Of a stretch of DNA of 64,000 nucleotides, positions 34,981-47,266 are shown one piece after another (the first letter of the stretch is position 1; each line of letters starts with the position of its first letter). The stretch is from contig NC_134087.1 of NCBI RefSeq assembly GCF_000715075.1, positions 186,031,276 through 186,095,275 of the forward strand, written 5' to 3'. The notes beneath the pieces were generated by a model. That model was not told the origin of the DNA. It did no database searches and was given only the letters and a program-made list of their open reading frames with translations. A program made the translations under genes and the position numbers. This stretch comes from Nicotiana tabacum. Its lineage: Eukaryota; Streptophyta; Magnoliopsida; Solanales; Solanaceae.

Positions 34981-36293
34981 AACTTTATTGATCCCATTCC
35001 GGTAAAGATCCATGATCAGCCAGCTTATTGTGCTCATGTTAAGGAAGAAGCAGACGGAAAGCCTTGGTTTCATGATATCAAGAAATATTTGACGAAAGGA
35101 GAATACCCAGAACTTGCAAATCCTACTCAGAAATGCACACTTCGGAGGTTGTCCAACAATTTCTTTCACAGCGGAGGAATCCTGTATAGGAGGACTCCTG
35201 ATTTAGGATTGCTAAGATGTGTCAACGCAAAAGAAGCATCTAAACTACTAGAAGAAATCCATTATGGGACCTGCGGTCCACATATGAACGGTTTTGTCTT
35301 AGCCAAGAAGATACTCCGGACTGGTTACTTTTGGATGACTATGGAGATAGACTGCATCCAGTATGTCCGAAAATGCCACCGCTACCAGATACATGCATAC
35401 ATGATCAAGGTACCCCCAAATGAGCTTACTACAACAAGCTCACCGTGGCCATTTGCTGCCTGGGGAATGGATGTTATTTGACCAATCGAGCCTGCCGCCT
35501 CCAACGGGCACATGTTTATCCTAGTAGCAATTGATTATTTTACTAAATGGGTTGAAGCAGCATCTTACAGGGCAGTGACTAAGAAAGTCGTGGCAGATTT
35601 CGTTCACGACCGTATCGTGTGTCAGTTAGGAATTCCAGAGTCAATCATTACTGATAATGGCTCCAAACTCAACAATGATTTGATGAAATCTATGTGTGAA
35701 ACCTTCAAGATCAAACACAAGAATTCTACAACCTACAGACCTTAGATGAACGAAGTCCTAGAGGCCGCCAACAAGAATATCAAGAAGATACTAAGGAAAA
35801 TGATAGAGAAGCATAAGAAGTGGCATGAGAAGCTATCATTTGCTTTATTGAGATACCGCACCACAGTCCACACATCAACTGGCGCAACCCCTACATGTTG
35901 GTTTATGGTACAGAAGCAGTCATTCACTCCCTAAGGATCATACAGGAAGCTAAGCTCGACGATGCAAAATGGGTGAAGAGTCATTGCGAACAGCTAGCTC
36001 TTATAAACGGAAAGAGAATGAATGCAGTTTGCCATTGTTAGCTTTATCAGAACAGAATGTCCAGATCCTTCAACAAAAGAGTCAAGCCAAGACAATTCAC
36101 ACCAGGGCAACTGGTATTATAGAAGATTTTCCCGCATCAAGATGAAGCCAAAGGAAAATTCTCTCCCAACTGACACGGTCCATACATTGTTCACCGGGTT
36201 CTAACAGGAGGAGCCCTCATACTTGCAGAAATAGATGGGGAAGTTTGGCCAAAGCCGATCAATTCAGACGCAGTCAAGCGATACTATGTGTAA
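34981..36293 (+). pseudogene. Ogre-like integrase
   Basis: The zinc domain has its His pair (EIHYGTCGPHMNG) and first Cys (RKCHRYQ), but the last Cys of the HHCC set is Tyr. The core shows D in VAIDYF, D in ITDNGS and E in EVLEAANK. A stop interrupts WGMDVI (35479-35481), and TAG at 35743-35745 follows TTYRP. A one-base loss in a C run near 35889 shifts the frame before the conserved LVYG region. The C-terminal end is AVKRYYV with TAA at 36291-36293. Confidence 0.87.
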
Positions 36294-36424
36294 TCTTTAT
36301 GCTTTCTTTTATGATATAATTTGAACTATGCCTGACCTGATTCCCATTTAAGAGGAGATACATAGGCAGCCCAATGGGTTCGGTCACAATTCAATAAAAT
36401 TTTCATTTCCCCCGCTATTGGAAA

Positions 36425-36560
36425 CTGGGGCAGAATTTTGAGGAGGACCCTCAAAATTCCGAAGTCGATTCCAACAATTTATCATTAACAGCCATCAGAA
36501 GTAGCAGCCCAGTAAACTGGGGCAGAATTTTGAGAAGGACCCTCAAAATTCCGGAGCAAG
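36425..36560. repeat. Duplicated 10-bp-stem hairpin downstream of integrase
   Basis: Two copies of AACTGGGGCAGAATTTTGAG...ACCCTCAAAATTCCG. Each can fold with GAATTTTGAG against CTCAAAATTC across a 7-base loop (36433-36442 with 36450-36459, and 36525-36534 with 36542-36551). The stem is intact in both although the loops differ. Confidence 0.75.
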
Positions 36561-37017
36561 AGAAGTTGCAATATCTTGAACCACGTCGCAGTCGTCGGTT
36601 CATCTAAAGAAAACTATTCTTAATTATGTACTCATGTTATGCTTTTACTAAATCATGCATGTTTATTACTAAAATTGCCTTGTTTAGCAACGCTACCCCA
36701 GTCATATATATATATATATATACAGTATCGCCAGATCAAAGTCGAGCAGGTCAAGCAAAGCCAGCGGGGATACGAACTAACCTTTCTCCCTTTACAAACT
36801 CACGATTTTTTTTGGATGCAGACTCTTGAGTTGCAAAATCATCAAATATACTATACGCTCACTCACAAAGTTCAGGAATACAACTTTCCGAACCGTTGCA
36901 CTTGCTCGCAACTGCTATCCGCACACAACAATATCCCCAGCAGGCACAATATCCCCTGCAATCACGATACCGCAATCCGCTATTAGCTAAGAAAATTCTA
37001 TTGCCATTTGCCATTTT

Positions 37018-37515
37018 TACTTCCTACGTAAGGCTACCATTTTGCCTTCCGAGGTTAAGCTCTACCTCCACCCGCATTTCCTGCAGTGCATAAGGCTACC
37101 ATTCTGCCTTCCGAGGTTAAGCTCTACCTCCATCTGCATTTCCTGCATTGCATAAGGCTACCATTCTTCCTTCCGAGATTAAGCGTTGTCTCCATCTGCA
37201 TTCTCTGCATTGCATAAGGCTACCATTCTACCTTCCAAAACTAAGCTACTGTCTCCATCTGCATTCCCTGCATTGCATAAGGCTACCATTCTGCCTTCCG
37301 GGACTAAGATCTGTCTCCATCTGCATTCCCTGCATTGCATAAGGCTACCATTCTGTCTTCCGAGACTAAGCATTGTCTCTATCTGCATTCTCTACATTGC
37401 ATAAGGCTACCATTCTGCCTTCTGAGGTTAAGCTCTACCTCCATCTACATTCTCTGCATTGCATAAGGCTACCATTCTGCCTTCCGAGGTTAAGCTCTAC
37501 CTCCATTTGCATGGC
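37018..37515. repeat. 62-bp tandem array in Ogre-like 3' region
   Basis: Eight units of 61-63 bp, with AAGGCTACC starting at 37030, 37092, 37154, 37216, 37279, 37341, 37402 and 37464. Each contains CTTCCGAGGTTAAGC and a CATCTGCATTTCCTGCATTGC-like stretch. Short ORFs through it are repeat artefacts. Confidence 0.9.
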
Positions 37516-37985
37516 TGAAAGATCGCCACTTTATTTACATTCTGCATGGCTGAAAGATCGCCACTTCATCTACATCTTGCATGGGCTAAAAGATCGCCAC
37601 TTCATCTACATCTTGCATCGACTGAAATATTGCCACTTTATTACATCTTGCATCGGCTGAAAGATCGCCACTTTATTTACATCTTGCATGGCTGAAATAT
37701 TGCCACTTTATTTACATTTTGCATGGCTGAAAAATCGCCACTTCATCTACATCTTGCATGGCTGAAATATCGCCACTTCATTTACATATTGCATCGGCTG
37801 AAAGATCGCCACTTCATTTATATCTTGCATGGCTGAAATATCGCCACTTTATTTACATCTTGCATTGGCTGAAAGATTGCCACTTCATTTATATCTTGCA
37901 TGGCTAAAATATCGCCACTTTCTTTATATCTTGCATCGGCTGAAAGATCGCCACCTTCTGCATCTCATGGGCTGAAAGATCGCCA
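37505..37985. repeat. 35-36 bp tandem array in Ogre-like 3' region
   Basis: About thirteen units of GGCTGAAAGATCGCCACTT plus an ACATCTTGCAT linker (37513, 37548, 37584, 37620, 37655 and on). It begins inside the last unit of the 62-bp array; both share the CATTTGCAT/CTTGCAT word. Confidence 0.88.
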
Positions 37986-37989
37986 ATCT

Positions 37990-38230
37990 ATCCAAAGGCG
38001 TCATTGTTCGGAGGCACCATTTTCATAGCCCGAGAACGTCATGCCATGGCCTGAGGACCCCTTTTATCTTTTGCATATCATTATTCAAAGGCGTCATAGT
38101 TCGGAGGCATCATTCTTATAGCCCGAGAGCATCATTTCATGGCCTGCGATTCCCTTATCATACACTTCATGGCCCAGGACGTCATGGTCTGAGGACGTCA
38201 TCCTAACCGTCTAAAGACAACATTCATGGT
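37990..38230. repeat. Two-copy repeat of about 100 bp
   Basis: AGGCGTCAT-TTCGGAGGCA-CAT and AGCCCGAGA occur twice (starting near 37997 and 38091), followed by further GGCCTGAGGACGTCAT words. It is the third repeat type in a row between integrase and 3' LTR. Confidence 0.65.
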
Positions 38231-38582
38231 CCGACGGGAACATGCATCACGTTTAAATTTCCGCACAATATACATTTGTATTGCTTATTTGTAGGTAAAC
38301 TGGCGAGCAATGGCCGTCTCAGCAGGAGCAATCCCGTTCTAGTTCCCGCAGCCCTGTTAGACTTTAACCATCCATCCCAACCCAAATATCGCATCCGTCT
38401 TGAAAAATCTCCATAAGCATATTTCGCCGACGGATCCTGAACGACATATGGCCTGATTCCTGTAAGACCAAGAATATGTAGGTAGATCAGGAGCTAGAGC
38501 TTGGTCAAATTCTTCAAACCATTCCGTTCGGTCAAATTGGCCATCATATCTTTACCCGACAACTTTTTCATTCTTCCCGGGT

Positions 38583-38591
38583 AAAGAGGGG
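38583..38591 (+). promoter_or_regulatory. Ogre-like polypurine tract
   Basis: AAAGAGGGG five bases or fewer from the 3' LTR start. Confidence 0.6.
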
Positions 38592-38595
38592 CAAC

Positions 38596-41500
38596 TGTTG
38601 TTACCTAATTTTTTTCCTGTATTTTTTATATGCAAAATGCCTTTCAAATAGCATGTATATGCATATAAAAGTATACCATTTTTTTAAAAGATTTTTAAAT
38701 CAATTTACTGCCCTATTTTATCAAGAAAACCCAATAATTATCCCCAAAATTATCATTTTTGTAATTCATTTATTGGACTCTCATATTTATACTAAAATAT
38801 AGCTAGTATGAGTTTTGAACATTTTTACAAATTTATTTAGTATTTTTTAAAGCCAAATTGCGTATAATTGCAATATTAGCCTATTTTAAAATTTATTTAC
38901 GTTTATAATTACAAAATTGAGTCCAGTATTTTTAATTTAATATTTTTATATTATTAATTAATTTAGTATCTTTAAATTGTTTCCAGAAATCACTTTACTA
39001 GTTTTTATAAAATAAATAAGGGAAAAGTGGCTATTTAAATACTAGCCCTACTTACTTCAATTTTAGCCTAAATTCTACCCTAATTAAACCCAATTGAACC
39101 CCAGCCCAATTCCTAAAATTACCCGACCCGCAGCCCATTTGAATGACCCGTCCGGATCCCCTTTTAATCCAGGCCGTTGATCGAAATGATCAACGACCAC
39201 ATTTCGACCTTTATTTTTAATTCACCAACCCCACTAACCCTAAGTTATTTTCACCTACCCGCTGCCTCTGAAACCCTCCACTCTCTCAAACTCTCTCGAG
39301 TCTTCTCAGAACCCTAGCTGCCTCTTACCGCTTCCGCCCTGAAAGCCACCGTAATCCATGGGTTCCAGGCTTATAGGAGTCTTATACCTACCTCCTGTTG
39401 CTCTTACACACTTGATCTCTGAAGATTCAAGGCCTGACCTTGAAGGTTTGTACCCAGACCTCTGTCGATTCGAGGTTCCACGGCCATGTCCGGCCTTGTT
39501 CCGGCGTACCATGGTTGTTTAAGCCTGATCCTGACCACTCTGACTCAGATCGGCGACTTTTCAAAGCCTTTCTCATTTCTAGGGTTCTTCTGAAACCCTA
39601 AACCTTCAAGGTTTTTCCGATTCCCTTAGATCTGTTCCAGATCCATGCTTTCCTTAAGGTCTTAAACGTTTTCCTGACTTTTCTTTCAAAAAACTACTTT
39701 CAAAATCTTTCTTTTCCGATCTAGGGTTTTCTGAGAGTATTTAAGTGTTTTCTAACTTTCTTTTTCCTTTTATGTGTATTTGTTTCTACTGGGTTCTTGT
39801 ATTTTCTTCTACCATGTTCTTACGTGTTTCTTCTGCTGTATTTTCCTATACTATATTCTCGTATGCTTTTCTACTATATGATTTCTCTACTGTGTTCTGA
39901 TATGTTTCTCCTACTATATTTTCTTACTAAGTTCTTAAGTTTCCTTATCAAGTTCCTTTTACTGAGCGCTGTTTAAAGTTTCTTCTAAAATTTCTTAGCA
40001 TGCTTCTTCTACTGTTCTTATCAGTCTTCTCTATTATATTTCGTATTAACTTCTTCTACTCTATTTTTCTTTGAATTCTGCTACTATGTTTTGCGTGTTA
40101 CTTGCTATCATTGTTTTCTCATGAGTTTCTGCTGCTGAAAGAAACAATGAAGAGGTTTCATAGAACTGAAACCTCTGAGCCTGTTTCGATTACTTGCCTT
40201 CTCATCTCTGTACTTGATTCAAGGTGGAAACCCTAGAATTCGGGGGTTCTGCCAAGTTTGATTAAGTGATTTAATTGAACTAGGATTTTTATTTTAGAAC
40301 TCCTAACTCTTTTAGACCAATTTCGAATCTCTGAAGCGAGTTTGGACATCCGTGTTTGCATATGATTCTGACCTTTGGCTAAACTCTTCTAAAACTCTTT
40401 CTTCACTGGATTTTTCTATTGATTTTTGCAATGGCACAACATTTTCTTTCAACTCAACGTGTTTGTGTGCTCTTTATATGTGATGAATCTTCCTCTAAAA
40501 AGGCTTTCAACTCGTGATTGATTCAAATTCCTTCTAAATAGGTCTAATTGATTCCCTTTCCATTGTTTGCTGATTTCCCTTAAGTTAAAAAAATATTTCC
40601 CATCTTTTTGACTCGGTTCATTCATACAAGATCCCTGACCTTTGATTTACTGGCTGTTAATTGATTTTCTTGCCTTGTTTGTGCAACCGCATATTTCAGA
40701 AATTCTGTCCTTAAATAACCTTTATGTATTTACCCTTAATTGCATGTTGTGCACAAAGTGCTTATTCATTTTTCTTTCCTTAAATTAGTTTTACTCGTTT
40801 GACTTTAAATCCCTTAATTAAGGGAAGTCTTGTGTAATTGATTGACAATCAGTTCCTTGACTATTTTCTTACCTTATTTCTTCATGATTTTCACACTATA
40901 AAAGGCACAACCCTTTTTCACAAAGAGGACATCATAATCCTTCTGAACTCATACTCTCTTACAATAACTTTCTCTTCTTGTCTGCATTGTGGCTTGTTTA
41001 CAAGACCTACTACTTTTCTTTGTTTGTTTCCTTTGAAACTGGTATGTCCTGATTTAAGCTTCAGCACCACAACAATGTGTTTATTTACAGTCTTTGTATT
41101 CATGTCTACTTTACTGCTTTCTGTAGAGTTCAACATTTAAATTAGTATGCTTATGTCCTACTGCCTATTTCTGCTATGAATCGTCGCTCCCTATTTCCCT
41201 TTATGTGCTTTGAGTTATAGTTTAAAACATGGCAATATGCAAGTTATTGTCTATGGATTGAACTTGATTCCTTAGAGGATCCTAACCTCTAAACAATGTG
41301 TTCTAACAGGCTTATGGGTGTGCCAACATTTCTCATTGTTGGGTATGCCCACTAGTCTGTCCTTGCATCCTTACCACCTCCCCATTCCCTATACCCCTAT
41401 GTGTATTAATGTAAACTGTTTCCCTTCCCCTTTCCCTTTTTCAGAATTCTACACTTGCACCCTCTCTTAGTCTCTAAGTTCTGCCCCCTTTTGTGAGCCT

Positions 41501-43444
41501 TGCCTTGGGACCTTGAGTTCCCTCTAAACTTGGACACTTGAGGGCTGGCCCTTCCACACTGCACTATATCTTCATCTATAATGTATTTGGGTGTGAGCAC
41601 TGCCCGGAGTCCATATGAGGCTCTTAGGGAACTCTGACACATCCACATAGGAGAAAGGCTTTGAAATAATATCTCTTGGAGTTGGTTTACTTCATACTTC
41701 AGACATGAAGTTTGAATCAGGCTCTCCTTGGTTGTACTTTTTCTAATTATATTTTTTCTTTACTTTACTCTTTCTGGGCTATAATAACTTTGTAATAAAA
41801 CTCTCGGGGATGGCTAGTGAAAAGGGAGGGGTAACTATGTATGCAAAAAGGGGTCGATAACCTACCTATAGGAGTTTATGAATTCCTGCATTCTCATATA
41901 AACACCATGTCTATAGTAATCTTGCATTCTCATATAGATACCATGTCTCTAAGAATTTCTGCATTCTCATGTATAGATACCATGTCTATAGGAATCTTGC
42001 ATTCCCATATAGATACCATGCCTATAGATTATTTCTGAATTTCTGCATATCATATAGATATCCTGCCTATAGGAATTTCTGAATTTCTGCATATCATATA
42101 GATATCCTGCCTATAGGTTCTTTCTGAATCTTGCATATGCATTCCTCATTAGGAAAACATGTTTATAGGTCTTAAATAATCAACCGCAATTAGATATCAT
42201 GTTCATAGGCTTTAAACGAAATTCAGCATCTAGAAGCCATGCCTATAGGATTTCTGCATTTTTTACTATGTTTATAAAAGTGTCCAAAATCGACAACACA
42301 TAGAAAGCATGCCTATAGGAGCTTTAATTGAATCTGAATCGCTTCACTCTCTTATAAGTCTAAAACCAGTAACAATGACACGTGCTCTTTTGCTAAAACT
42401 CGCCTTTCTTTAAAAACAGACTTAAATCAGTATGTATTCATGTTTACTTCATTGTTTCTGGAATCAGTAGATATCTTTCTTATAGGGTCTTCATATAACA
42501 CTTAGGCAAGCCATAGGGTGAAAGTTTATAAACTGAATCAGATTTTATATGCTACAACCAGCAGACATGCCTGATTCAGGCTTCTTATCTGAACTATGTA
42601 ATAAATCAGTCTGCCTCGATCCATTAAGTTTAATCAGACCCTAAATAGTATGTGTAAGTCATGCTAACTACTTGTTTTTCTATGCTTAAAGGAGGTCTGT
42701 TTGAGCCTTTTCATTTGTTTATATGCTTCCCCATACTTGCCATATATGTTTTGCTTGTCGCCTTAGTACTTTTACCTTCTGAAACCACAAGTAAGCCCAA
42801 TATCCCTCTCCTTTAGGATTAGTAGTCCCAAATAGCTCATGGACTTATAGGATTGGGGCGAGTAATAGCATGCAACAAGTAAACGAGACCATTTCGCGCT
42901 TTAATACCTCAACGAGGTGGGAAAGGGTAAATATGGATATGATGACCATGCAATAACATCTCGTGCAGCCCCTCATTGAGGAGTGATTACCGGATGTTGA
43001 CTGGGGTGATCCATATTATTTACAAACCTAGGACCCCTTTTCCTTTATTTATTTGTTTCGTTCTCAAATTTCATACTATTTGCTTTAAAAAAATCAGCTT
43101 TTCTTTTAGTTCTTTTAACTTCACCTATTTTGTAACCATTACGTGAAAATCCCCTCTTGTTTGAAGTTCTTATTCGCCTACATGTTATTTGTACCTAAAG
43201 TCACAACAATGGTTTGGCCGGGAACCACACTAGTGGATCTTGAGGGGTGCCTAATACCTTCCCCTTGGGATAATTTCAAGCCCTTACCCAATCTCTGGTT
43301 GTTCAAATCAAACCTTTCTTAGTGTCCTAATACACTTAAATCATTAGGTGGCGACTCTTCAATTCAAACCCAATTTCCGAAAGGGAACGAGTTGTCCTCC
43401 CAAATGTCATAAACCTGATTTCGCAAGAAAAAGGGTGCGCGACA
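38596..43444 (+). repeat. Ogre-like 3' LTR, 4.8 kb
   Basis: Starts TGTTGTTACC and ends GGGTGCGCGACA. It contains the 524-bp segment (40279-40802) missing from the 5' LTR, and the same TATAAAA box at about 40897. One extra copy of the CCTATAGG-type repeat near 41990 accounts for part of the remaining length difference. Confidence 0.92.
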
Positions 43445-43991
43445 GATGGATGTAATCAAGGTCGAGGCCGAAGAGGCTAAAGGCAAAATGGACTGCTTGG
43501 CCTCAGAAAAGGAGACTTCCCGGGCGCTATTGACTTGGGCAGAGGCTCAACTTCGAGCGATGAGGGAGAAGGCTAAGGCACGATCCTAGAAAATTTAGGA
43601 GCTACAGTCTTAACTGAGCATTGTTGCCAGTCAAGAGACCCTCGCCAAGGAACTTAAAGCAGCCATGTTAGTGGCTGAAATAACCAAGGTTGATGCTAGC
43701 GAGATGGTGGCCCAGTATTGAGCAAATGTTGAGGCAACCCAGGACCGCTTGAAAGACATTGTGGAGTATGAGAAGCGGCAGTCTTGAAGGGAGGCCCTCG
43801 AGGAAGTTCATGCTCAAGGTTTTGATTTATCGGTCGAGATCGAAAGCGCTAATGGGCTCGAGGCCAAGGCCAAAACATTAGCGTACCCCAAGAATGAAGA
43901 AGGCTACGAGGGCTCCGGCCGATCCGAGGGCAGAGAATACCATGATAGTCCTGGTGATGAGGTGGGCACCGGTGAGGACCAGGCTGCTTAG
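43445..43991 (+). pseudogene. TE2 antisense ORF, 3' coiled-coil segment
   Basis: Continues the reading frame cut at 26837: MDVIKVEAEEAKGKMDCLAS, LAKELKAAMLVAEITKVDAS, REALEEVHAQGFDLSVEIES, and an acidic tail ending in GEDQAA with TAG at 43989-43991. Four internal stops are visible (for example after AKARS and in the place of a residue in MVAQY-ANVE). An AATAAA at 44118-44123, about 130 bp past the stop, is a suitable poly(A) signal. Confidence 0.8.
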
Positions 43992-45089
43992 ATGCTTTTG
44001 TAAATGTTTTTGCTTTTTGTATTTTAGGTTCAAGGCTGTTTGGCCTGTGTAAAAATCTTTATCGAGGTCGTTTGGCCTTTCTAAATATCTTTTAATATAT
44101 ATAAGATTTGCTCCTTCAATAAATTTCAAGTTTTGCTTTTTCTTTACGATTGCAAAGATATCAAATGCCTTAGCACGTAATAATTAGGTCTTGTTCAGAG
44201 GTCTAACAGGCCTCGTTTGTGATATTATTTTGATTACGACTCGTGGGGGGGGGATTGGTATGACCGAGAGCTTTCCCCAAAGTACTTAGAATATTTTATA
44301 TTACAATTTGCCGAGGGTAGCCTTTTGAACAAGTTTAGAAATTTTGAAGACCTTATGTTTTGATAACGGGTCTCAAACGTCTCCGAGCTGTTCTAGGACA
44401 ACCGTAGCCTTTTTAGTTTGGGTGCTGCCCAATGGGCCCGTTACCCCGAGTCATCCGGGCTTACCCAAGACAACCGTTCCCGAATGGGGATGACCATAGC
44501 CTTTAAAGTTCGGGCATTGTCTAATAGGCTTTGCGCCCCCGGACTTCGCTATCCCGGGCCATCCGAATATGTCTTGGATGACAGTCCCCGAGTTAGGTGG
44601 CCTTTGGGCTTGATGCCTTTTGGGGACCAAATGGAAGAAAGAAAATTTTAAAAAGGGGCAGAATATTTATTTGCAAGGTAGAAATTTTCTTTCATTTTTG
44701 TGCGTAATAAACAAGGTTACACATGTGTACAAGCTTTATGTCACGGCTCAGGCAGTCTATGTAGGCATTGTTCATTTTACCATTTGTCCCTTACAATAAA
44801 TCCTCTCGACCGAGCCTAGGATATTCGAACAAAAAGTTTTTTTCCTTGCTAAAATCATTACTCGAGGGCGATGTCCCTAGTGTTTGTGGCCGATCATAGA
44901 GAAGCCTCAGATACTACTAATGTGATCCTTAACATCGGTTCATAACTGGTCTTCAATTCTAAGTTAGCACGATCCACTGTTTTCTCATTAAAAGCCTTGC
45001 TGAAAAACCCATTTGGGACAAAATCGGTTTAAGGGAAAAAGAGCACAACGTGTGCTTTCAGGCCTAAAAGTTGCATCGTTCCTTGAACA
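43992..45089. other. TE2 region between antisense ORF and integrase ends
   Basis: Non-coding part of TE2 separating two convergent coding units. It contains the AATAAA at 44118, a G run near 44247, and two partly repeated GC-rich stretches (44380-44600) with CCGGGC and GGGCTT words. The ORF at 44418-44651 shows no domain. Confidence 0.6.
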
Positions 45090-46170
45090 TCACCTGCAAA
45101 TGTTAGTCCAATTATGTAAATAAAAGAAAATAAATGGGGTAGTACCTTTGCAATAGTATCGTTTCAAGTGAGTTACATTCCAGTTGCTCAGTAGTCGCTC
45201 CCCATTCATTGTTCTGAGTTTGTACGATCCTTTTCCGGTGATCTCGATAATTTGATATGGACCTCCCCAGTTCAGCCCCAGTTTTCCCTCATTTAGGTTC
45301 CGGGTGCTTAGTGTGACCTTCCTTAACACCAAGTCCTCCACATTGAAGGGTCAAAGGTTGGATCTTTGATTGTAATACCTTTTAATCCATTATTTTTGGG
45401 CGTCCAACCGGATGAGGGCGGCCTCACGCCTTTCATCCAATAGTTCCAAGCTTGTATTCATGGCCTCGTTGTTCGATTCTTTAGTCGTATATCAGAACCT
45501 AAGACTCGATTCTCCTACTTTGACCGGTACCAGAGCCTCGGCACCGTAAACCAAGAAGAACGGGTAGCCCCAGTACTCGACTTCGAGGTCGTCTGGTATA
45601 CCAAAAATACTTCGAGTAAGATTTCCTTCCATTTTTCTTTGGCGTCGATCAACCTTTTCTTGAGTTTCTGGAGTATGATTTTGTTCGTGGACTCCTCTTG
45701 GTAGGGTGTCGATAAGATCCTTTTGATCTTATGTTTTTCGTAAAACTTGCTTACTTTGCTACCGATGAACTTCTTCCCATTGTCGCACATAATCTCGGCC
45801 GGCATTCTGGACCAGCATATTATGTGGTCCCATATGAAATCAATGACTTACTTTTCCCTAACTTTCTCAAACACATGGCTTCCACCCATTTAGAAAAATA
45901 GTCAGTCATAACCAAATTAAATTGATCTTTACCGGGTGCCCATGGAAGGGGACCGACGATGTCCACTCCCTATTTGATGAACGGCCAGGGTGATAAGATC
46001 GAATGCAATAGCTCCCCGGGCTGGTGAATCATCAGAGCATGCCTTTGACATTCGTTGCATTTTCGTATGAACTCCTTTGCTTCCTTTTCCATGTCGATCC
46101 AGTAATAGTCGACTCTAAGTATTTTCTGAATTAGTGATTCAGCGCCTGAGTGATTTTCGCAAGTGCCTTC
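45090..46170 (-). pseudogene. TE2 integrase
   Basis: Read on the minus strand, the zinc-region CxxC and the GELLHSI segment (near 46010) are followed by a core with D in TDYF (about 45900), D in MCDNGK (45785-45800) and E in EESTNK. The C-terminal chromodomain-free tail has KLGLNWGGPYQIIEI and ends NVTHLKRYYC at about 45140. Several frameshifts and stops occur. Confidence 0.82.
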
Positions 46171-46359
46171 ATGGACTTACCTCATATCATACTCGGTATC
46201 TCTTAGTCTTACACATATCGCGAGTGGGCTATCTAACATTCTCCGGAACAGGGTACTGTCTTCGGACAAGCCGAACCAGGCTGCCTTTGTACGCAGAGCC
46301 CTCGACTCCTTAGGATCCGAAGGTAGTTTTTCGGTCTTAAAATACTCTACATACTAGTT

Positions 46360-46850
46360 TCTCTAGTCCCAAGTTAGGCTTGTTGAGTTTATCTTGACGT
46401 GACCTTCTTCTACCACCGATCTCTTGAGTTGTACTACTAGCCCCGATTTGAACTTATCGTTGTCGATCGGCGATCCCAAGTTAGCGAGAGCATCTGCCTC
46501 ACTGTTTTGATCCCGAAACACATGTTGTAGGGTCCACTCCATGAACCGATGTAACATTACCTGTAATTTATCCAGGTATCTCTACATACGTTCCTCCCTG
46601 ACTTCGAACATCCCATTAACTTGGTTCACCACATGGAGGGAGTCACACTTAGTTTCGATCACCCCTGCCCCCAAGATTTTGGCCAGTTTGAGACCAGCAA
46701 TCATAGCCTCATACTCGGCCTCATTGTTAGTCAAATGTATAGTCCTAATAGATTGTCTAACCACATTTCCCGATGGTGGCTTCAATACGATGCCAAGTCC
46801 GGACCTTTGCGTTTAAGGCACCGTCAATAAAGAGGGTCTAGACTCCCGAG
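46360..46850 (-). pseudogene. TE2 second RNase H
   Basis: Minus-strand frames give NNEAEYEAMIAGLKLAKILG (Glu), ETKCDSLHVVNQVNG (Asp) and QNSEADALANLGS (Asp). The first Asp region, near 46815-46850, lies in a damaged stretch. A stop after REERM (46582-46584) splits it. Confidence 0.8.
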
Positions 46851-47266
46851 GAAGTCCCCGAGTTCAACAACAATTCTCTTTTGACCTCGGGTATTAGGTC
46901 TAGCGTAAAGTTGGCCAAACAATCTGCCAAAATTTGAGATTTGATGGTAGTTCATTATTGTTATTCGATATCGTACCCGCTGATTTCCATGACCCATTTG
47001 GTCAGTTGTCCCGAGATATCGTGTTTATGCATTGTGTTCTTCAATGGGTAAGTTGTTACAACACATATATGGTGGCATTGAAACTATGGTTTGAGCTTCC
47101 TAGAGGTGCTTCGCAAAGTGAGTGCCAATTTTTCTAGGTGAGAATACCTAGTTTCGACCTCGCCTAGAGTTCTGCTAACATAATAGATAAGAAATTACGT
47201 ACCTTCTTCTTCCCGAACCAGGACTCCACTTACCGCTACCTCAAATACCTCCAAGTATAGGTACAA

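Larger units (their letters stand above)
26838..43444 (+). mobile_element. Ogre-like Ty3/gypsy retrotransposon, 16.6 kb
   Basis: Bounded by long LTRs (26838-31135 and 38596-43444) and a perfect 5-bp duplication. Internal order: tRNA-Arg primer site, an ORF1-like remnant, RT, RNase H, second RNase H, integrase, three tandem arrays, polypurine tract. LTRs over 4 kb, a tRNA-Arg primer and the dual RNase H indicate the Ogre/Tat group (family knowledge). Gag and protease are not visible between the ORF1-like remnant and RT, and the whole is shorter than the 20-25 kb usual for Ogre. It is defective and sits inside the TE2 antisense ORF. Confidence 0.92.

Noticed and set aside
37148..37660. Repeat-protein ORFs
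   Set aside because: Artefacts of the 62-bp and 35-bp arrays.
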